In this document: positions 61,101 through 64,000 of the stretch, in pieces | Numbering within the stretch: the first letter of the stretch is position 1 | Layout: each line of letters starts with the position of its first letter | Source: Rikenellaceae bacterium | GTDB taxonomy: Bacteria > Bacteroidota > Bacteroidia > Bacteroidales > Rikenellaceae | DNA: 64,000 nucleotides | Assembly: GCA_015059955.1 (NCBI GenBank) | Contig: SUZK01000005.1 | Coordinates: forward strand, 124,001 to 188,000 | Direction of reading: 5' to 3' | The notes under the pieces: model-generated | The model's input: only the letters and a program-made list of their open reading frames with translations | What the model was told of the DNA's origin: nothing | Database searches by the model: none | Made by a program: the position numbers and the translations under genes

Positions 61101-61234
61101 GCGCCAATAACCGGTGCACCGGTAGTATCAACTACCACACCCTTCACCTCGTATTTGCTCTGCGCAAACACTTGGGCGGGAACTGCCATCGCGAGGATAG
61201 CAAGACCCAAACACATAGTTAAGAATTTTCTCAT
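58133..61234 (-). CDS. SusC-like TonB-dependent transporter
   Basis: 1033 residues. Signal peptide to VFAQ, a carboxypeptidase-like domain (about 28-105; GVVVDTTGAPVIGASVVEQG), a TonB box/plug (DDVVVIGYGTVKKNDLTGSV, about 110-230) and a 22-strand barrel ending RTYILGVKFNF. It imports starch oligosaccharides energised by TonB. No extra N-terminal STN domain, so signalling through an anti-sigma factor is not indicated. Confidence 0.96.
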   Translation of the reverse strand: MRKFLTMCLGLAILAMAVPAQVFAQSKYEVKGVVVDTTGAPVIGASVVEQGTTNGVTTDLNGQYTLKVQSQESIVVISFIGYKTQSLVASSEVLGRVVLEEDSAMMDDVVVIGYGTVKKNDLTGSVSTVKADQTNKGLATSPTDLLRGKSAGVVITSGDGAPGSAAQIRIRGGSSLNASNDPLVVVDGLPVSNSGISGVGNALASINPSDIESFTVLKDASATAIYGSRASNGVIIITTKKGSKYDSAVPKVSVDFTASLSQNAKYVDVMTGDEMRQALEWYYGTQDTDAYRSATKYTDANGNYVNTDWQREIYQLAQSYEGNVALSGNIKMGEKNNLPYRVSYGYLNQDGTLKTSNMSRHTLSVNLNPNLLDNHLTISLNGKGMIMDNRFANTGAVSQAVQFDPTKPVYLADEEGGINGYYTWRGVDGKHNTMANQNPVALLNDKVDLSNAKRFVGNAQIDYKIHGLEDLRLNLNLGVDVSKSNGTVDVAPGAEQSRHSTAEAGSGYHTDYSQLKRDQTLEFYAAYAHTWGDHAFDIMAGYSWQHYYYQNYNAQYRVADVSKWDVDSKEPYVALDSTASNYWLAEPKVSKGEYFLVSFFGRANYSYANRYSITATLRADGTSRFANNKWGIFPSVALAWNAKNESFLEDVDAVSALKVRLSYGQTGQQDVGGLYDALPTYYNNTLGSYYPFGGYTDGSGLVFPIKPVGYNADLKWETTTTYNAGIDLGFLDGRLTASADFYYRETKDLLNFTPVPAGANLTNYLNANIGDLRNIGVEVELNAIAIQTKDWYWNIGANVAWNKNEITRLTNDDEAEGYYGVDTGGYSGGVGGTCQVHQTGQPTYSFYVYQQIYDQNGRPIEGLYVDRNGDGTVNEQDKYVYKKAAPDVTVGFNTQLSWKNLTLAIAAHANIGNYVYNNIESNGELLTDLWTNNFTNNRVVSAPTTNFRTSGQYLSDYYVRNASFLKLDNITLSYRFNLGKACERDLTLDLFGTVSNVATITGYKGIDPEIAGGIDNNMYPRPRTYILGVKFNF

Positions 61235-61334
61235 AGTGTTTTAGTGTTAGTTAATAAAGTTAGTAAATATGTATCGATTGTTTGTCTCATGTCAAGTAGC
61301 CCACCGGCGTTTCACCCCAAGTGGGCTATGATTG

Positions 61335-63104
61335 TTACTCCTCCCTGCGGCGAGTGGTGATGCCAAATACGGCAGCAGCACCGAGCAAGAGGGCTACACC
61401 AGCGATGATGAACATCTTTATCTGGCCGCTTGTAGCCTTTGGCATAATCTCCATCACGTTGTCGACATTCTTGTCGCTCTGCTCCATGACGAAGAGACGG
61501 TCGCAACCTGGGTAGAAGTATACCGACACCTTCTCATCCATATCAACCTTATCGCCATTCTCATCTTGCTTCTCGACGTGGATATCCTTGATGTCGACCT
61601 TATCCGAGGCAACGGTCATACCGAAGGCCTCGTTAGGAGCGATACGTGAGGTAGCAGCAGCAGCCTTAGTACCATACTCAACCTCACCGTCATTTGCCTC
61701 GATATGGAAGCTACCATTGATAATCGATGCGTCGATATTCTCGCACACGAAGCGCTTGTTCTCCTTGTCGTAAGACATCATGTATTCGAAAGGCGCATCT
61801 GCATCCTTCTCGTTCTCAGCGACAATAGAGCAGTTCTCAACCTTGACGCTCTTAGGGTACTCCAACTCGTTCACATACGACTCCTCGCCCACCTGCTTCA
61901 TGATGAACATACCAACCAACGCTGCGATAATCTGTGGAAGGCAGATTGTGCAGTTGAAGAGGCCCATATACGTACCAAGCGACTTACCCGATAGCGAGCT
62001 TGTGAGCATCGCAAATGGGAGTGCCAACATCGCAGCCCATGCGCAGCCGATAAGCAAGAACGACACAAAGAGCATATACTGGTCGGTGATGAAATATGTA
62101 GAGATGAAGCCCACAGCACCAATCACGAGGCTGAGCGAGTATGCCATCTTTACACTCTTAAAGCGTGGCAACGCCATAGCCCACAAGATAGAGCCAACGG
62201 CCTGAACGGCGAAGAGCACACCTGTCCAGTCACCAGCTGCCTGGTAGTCGGGGCTATTAGGGTCGATAGTCTGCCATACTGAGACATTCTCGGCAATACC
62301 GCCCGTAGTATATGTCCACATAAACAAGAATGCAAACCACGAGAAGAACTGCACAAGGCCAATCTGCCAGAAGCTCTTAGGAGCCTTGACAAGGAGCTTG
62401 AACATATTGGTCTTCTCCTCCTGCTCCTCCTTCTTGATGTTGTTATACTTAGCGTAGTCCTCAGGATTCCACTCCTTAACCTTCGCACCAGTATAAAGAA
62501 CGCAGAGAATAAGGATAGCAGCACCAATGTAGAACGACCATGTCACCGATGGAGGGATAACGCCCTCGGGTGCAATATTGCTTACGCCAATCCATGTGAG
62601 GCAGAATGGCAACAAATAACCCACAAGCGAGCCAGCGTTACACAACAAGCTCTGGATAGAGTACGCCTTGGTCTTCTGCTCGTCGTTGACCATATCTCCG
62701 ACCAACATCTTAAATGGCTGCATCGCCATATTAATCGAGGTATCGAGCAACATAAGCATAATAGCACCAAATGCCAACGCCGCCTTGATGGTCATATCGA
62801 AACTACCAGAGTTTGGCAACAATGCCATCACGATGATTGCCACAATGGCGCCAATGAAGAGATAGGGCTTACGACGACCCCACTTACACCATGTCTTGTC
62901 GCTCATAGAGCCTACGATGGGCTGGACAATCATACCCATAAGTGGAGGCAACACCCAGAAGATGCTCAACGTATGGGGATCGGCACCCAACGTTGCGAAG
63001 ATTCGGCTAATGTTTGCGCTCTGCAACGCGTAGGCAATCTGAACACCAAAGAAGCCGAAGCTCAGATTCCACATTTGGCCAGTAGTGAGATTAGGTTTGT
63101 TCAT
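61335..63104 (-). CDS. MFS sugar transporter (SLC45/GPH-like) with large insert before the last helix
   Basis: 589 residues, longer than the usual 450 or so. Twelve membrane segments; the SLC45/sugar-symporter pattern MIVQPIVGSMSDKTWCKWGRRKPYLFIG and TYMGLFNCTICLPQII is present. Between the eleventh segment (about 405) and the last (about 560) is a 150-residue hydrophilic beta-rich domain (from QVGEESYVNELEY to EQSDKNVDNV), probably facing the periplasm. It would take maltose or maltodextrin into the cytoplasm. It lies upstream of SusC on the same strand and may lead the operon. Confidence 0.88.
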   Translation of the reverse strand: MNKPNLTTGQMWNLSFGFFGVQIAYALQSANISRIFATLGADPHTLSIFWVLPPLMGMIVQPIVGSMSDKTWCKWGRRKPYLFIGAIVAIIVMALLPNSGSFDMTIKAALAFGAIMLMLLDTSINMAMQPFKMLVGDMVNDEQKTKAYSIQSLLCNAGSLVGYLLPFCLTWIGVSNIAPEGVIPPSVTWSFYIGAAILILCVLYTGAKVKEWNPEDYAKYNNIKKEEQEEKTNMFKLLVKAPKSFWQIGLVQFFSWFAFLFMWTYTTGGIAENVSVWQTIDPNSPDYQAAGDWTGVLFAVQAVGSILWAMALPRFKSVKMAYSLSLVIGAVGFISTYFITDQYMLFVSFLLIGCAWAAMLALPFAMLTSSLSGKSLGTYMGLFNCTICLPQIIAALVGMFIMKQVGEESYVNELEYPKSVKVENCSIVAENEKDADAPFEYMMSYDKENKRFVCENIDASIINGSFHIEANDGEVEYGTKAAAATSRIAPNEAFGMTVASDKVDIKDIHVEKQDENGDKVDMDEKVSVYFYPGCDRLFVMEQSDKNVDNVMEIMPKATSGQIKMFIIAGVALLLGAAAVFGITTRRREE

Positions 63105-63483
63105 GTCGGTTAAACTATTTTTAAAATTTTCTTATCCTTGTTTTTAAAAAATTTAAATAAATACATATTGTTTATCATACAAATTTTCAAAAAAAAATCA
63201 TAATATCCAAATTAAAAATACCCAAAGGGGATAAACTTGTGATGAATTGCATAAAATAGCAACCGAATGGTAGGATTTACATGCGAATAACAAAAATCAA
63301 AACATTCGATTTGGACTACGTATCATAGATACGGCGAACTCAGCATATCGGGAAGGAGGTCATCAAGTGCCACATACTCAAAGGGAATATATATTCATTT
63401 GCGGGATGAAAAAACAGCGCGATACAGCATAGGCAGAGCATACGGAAGTAGAACTAAAATTTTGAAATCAACCAAAATTTTTC
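63105..63483. other. Regulatory region between the sus-like locus and the sensor kinase
   Basis: About 380 bp without a gene. AT-rich, with a near-perfect inverted repeat CGTATC-ATA-GATACG at 63319-63333. No clear -7 box for the MFS gene was found. The region probably holds control sites for the starch locus. Confidence 0.45.
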
Positions 63484-63491
63484 TATATTTG
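63484..63491 (+). promoter_or_regulatory. -7 box of the sensor kinase gene, nearly leaderless
   Basis: TATATTTG ends 6 bases before the ATG at 63498, so the transcript starts within a few bases of the start codon. Confidence 0.55.
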
Positions 63492-63497
63492 CAAAAT

Positions 63498-64000
63498 ATG
63501 GCAAAAACACAGACCGCAAATAACACGCTCATCGTACTGCTCTTTGCGCTACTACACTTCGTGGTGGCCATTGTCAGCCGTATGCTCAACTACTACGATG
63601 ACATTCCCCTAACGGTACTCACCATTGCCATGGTCATCGTGATATCCATACGCAACAACATGCGTATCGAGATGATGGCAATCCTCACCCTTGTAGCCAC
63701 GCTCTTCGGTTTTGTGGTCGGCTCGTGGCTATGGAAGCCAATAGATTCGATACTCTCTGGAAGCATCTTCGCACCCGCCATATCAACGCTTATTATCAGC
63801 GCCATATCGGGTCTTGCGATTGACTTCTTCTCGCGCCGTTCTAAGCGCTACCACGCCGATAACCACGCTTGGCGACCATCGGCATACAACGTTGTGGGAA
63901 TAGCCCTCTCAATCCTAATCCTTAGAATGAGCTACATCGTTTTGTCGCGTGCCGAGGTACTCACCGATGGAGAGCTACTGAGCAACATGCTCCAGATAAT
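63498..64000 (+). CDS. Membrane sensor histidine kinase, LytS/YehU-like, N-terminal part
   Basis: The frame is open from ATG 63498 to the window edge, about 167 residues. At least four hydrophobic segments are visible (LIVLLFALLHFVVAIVSRML, DIPLTVLTIAMVIVISIR, ILTLVATLFGFVVGSWLW, AYNVVGIALSILILRM). MLNYYDDIPLTVLTIAMV is typical of the N-terminal part of Bacteroidales LytS-like kinases. The catalytic domain lies outside. Divergent to the MFS/sus locus, it may help control it; that is a guess from position. Confidence 0.7.
   Translation, partial: MAKTQTANNTLIVLLFALLHFVVAIVSRMLNYYDDIPLTVLTIAMVIVISIRNNMRIEMMAILTLVATLFGFVVGSWLWKPIDSILSGSIFAPAISTLIISAISGLAIDFFSRRSKRYHADNHAWRPSAYNVVGIALSILILRMSYIVLSRAEVLTDGELLSNMLQI

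Overview
This window looks like a chromosomal segment of a gut-type Bacteroidales, most like Rikenellaceae/Alistipes. The assignment is inferred from gene families: SusC/SusD/SusE proteins, DUF2795, DUF4290, DUF4988 and BACON domains, a divergent LytS-like sensor kinase, and many Bacteroidetes-type -7 boxes (TAnnTTTG) in place of Shine-Dalgarno sites. No rRNA is present. Two tRNAs are: Gly(CCC) and Arg(CCT).

Left part (1-14 kb): the 5' part of secDF; a two-domain formylglycine-generating-enzyme-like membrane protein enclosed by a 47-bp direct repeat that is both terminator and promoter; a GH29 alpha-L-fucosidase; tRNA-Gly; lepA; a patch of 123-125 bp inverted-repeat-ended elements; small secreted and DUF2795 proteins; a PduO-type cobalamin adenosyltransferase; a BaiN/HI0933-type flavoprotein; and two related outer-membrane barrels with a lipoprotein.

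Middle (14-32 kb): a membrane PHP-domain protein joined to an EptA-like phosphoethanolamine transferase; a carboxyltransferase subunit with three tandem biotinyl domains; an orphan replication-gene pair (DUF6371 Zn-ribbon/toprim-like plus RepA-like ATPase) carrying palindromic repeats in and between the genes; a Na/Pi cotransporter; and a TPP-riboswitch-controlled thiamine operon (thiD, thiE, Thi4-type thiazole synthase, second ThiE/TenI-like protein). These are followed by a Bax-inhibitor-1 protein, a zinc-ribbon membrane protein, tRNA-Arg, a leaderless divergent glycosyltransferase/phosphatase pair, and an unusual NtrC-like ATPase.

32-45 kb: an operon of DUF4290, a thioredoxin-like lipoprotein, lpxH, thyA and folA; an outer-membrane protein; two Fn3/DUF4988-type surface lipoproteins, one with an EF-hand; a degenerate lumazine-synthase-like protein next to a TPR membrane protein; recF with a DUF721 gene; and a periplasmic coiled-coil protein.

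45-64 kb: a starch/alpha-glucan utilisation locus on the minus strand. It reads MFS sugar transporter, SusC, SusD, a very large multi-CBM SusE/F-like lipoprotein, a GH53 galactanase, two GH13 lipoproteins, a GH13 enzyme without a signal peptide, and a SusA-like periplasmic GH13. Hairpins between SusE/F and the enzymes, and before the leaderless GH13, suggest graded expression. A sensor kinase starts divergently at the right edge. Surface proteins would bind and cut starch, SusCD imports oligosaccharides, SusA cuts them in the periplasm, and the MFS protein carries products into the cytoplasm.

The most unusual structures are the repeat-flanked FGE-like gene, two families of inverted-repeat-ended elements (one supplies the stop codon of a gene), the in-frame palindromic repeats in the DUF6371 gene, the triple-biotinyl carboxylase, and several proteins that keep a fold but have lost key residues.
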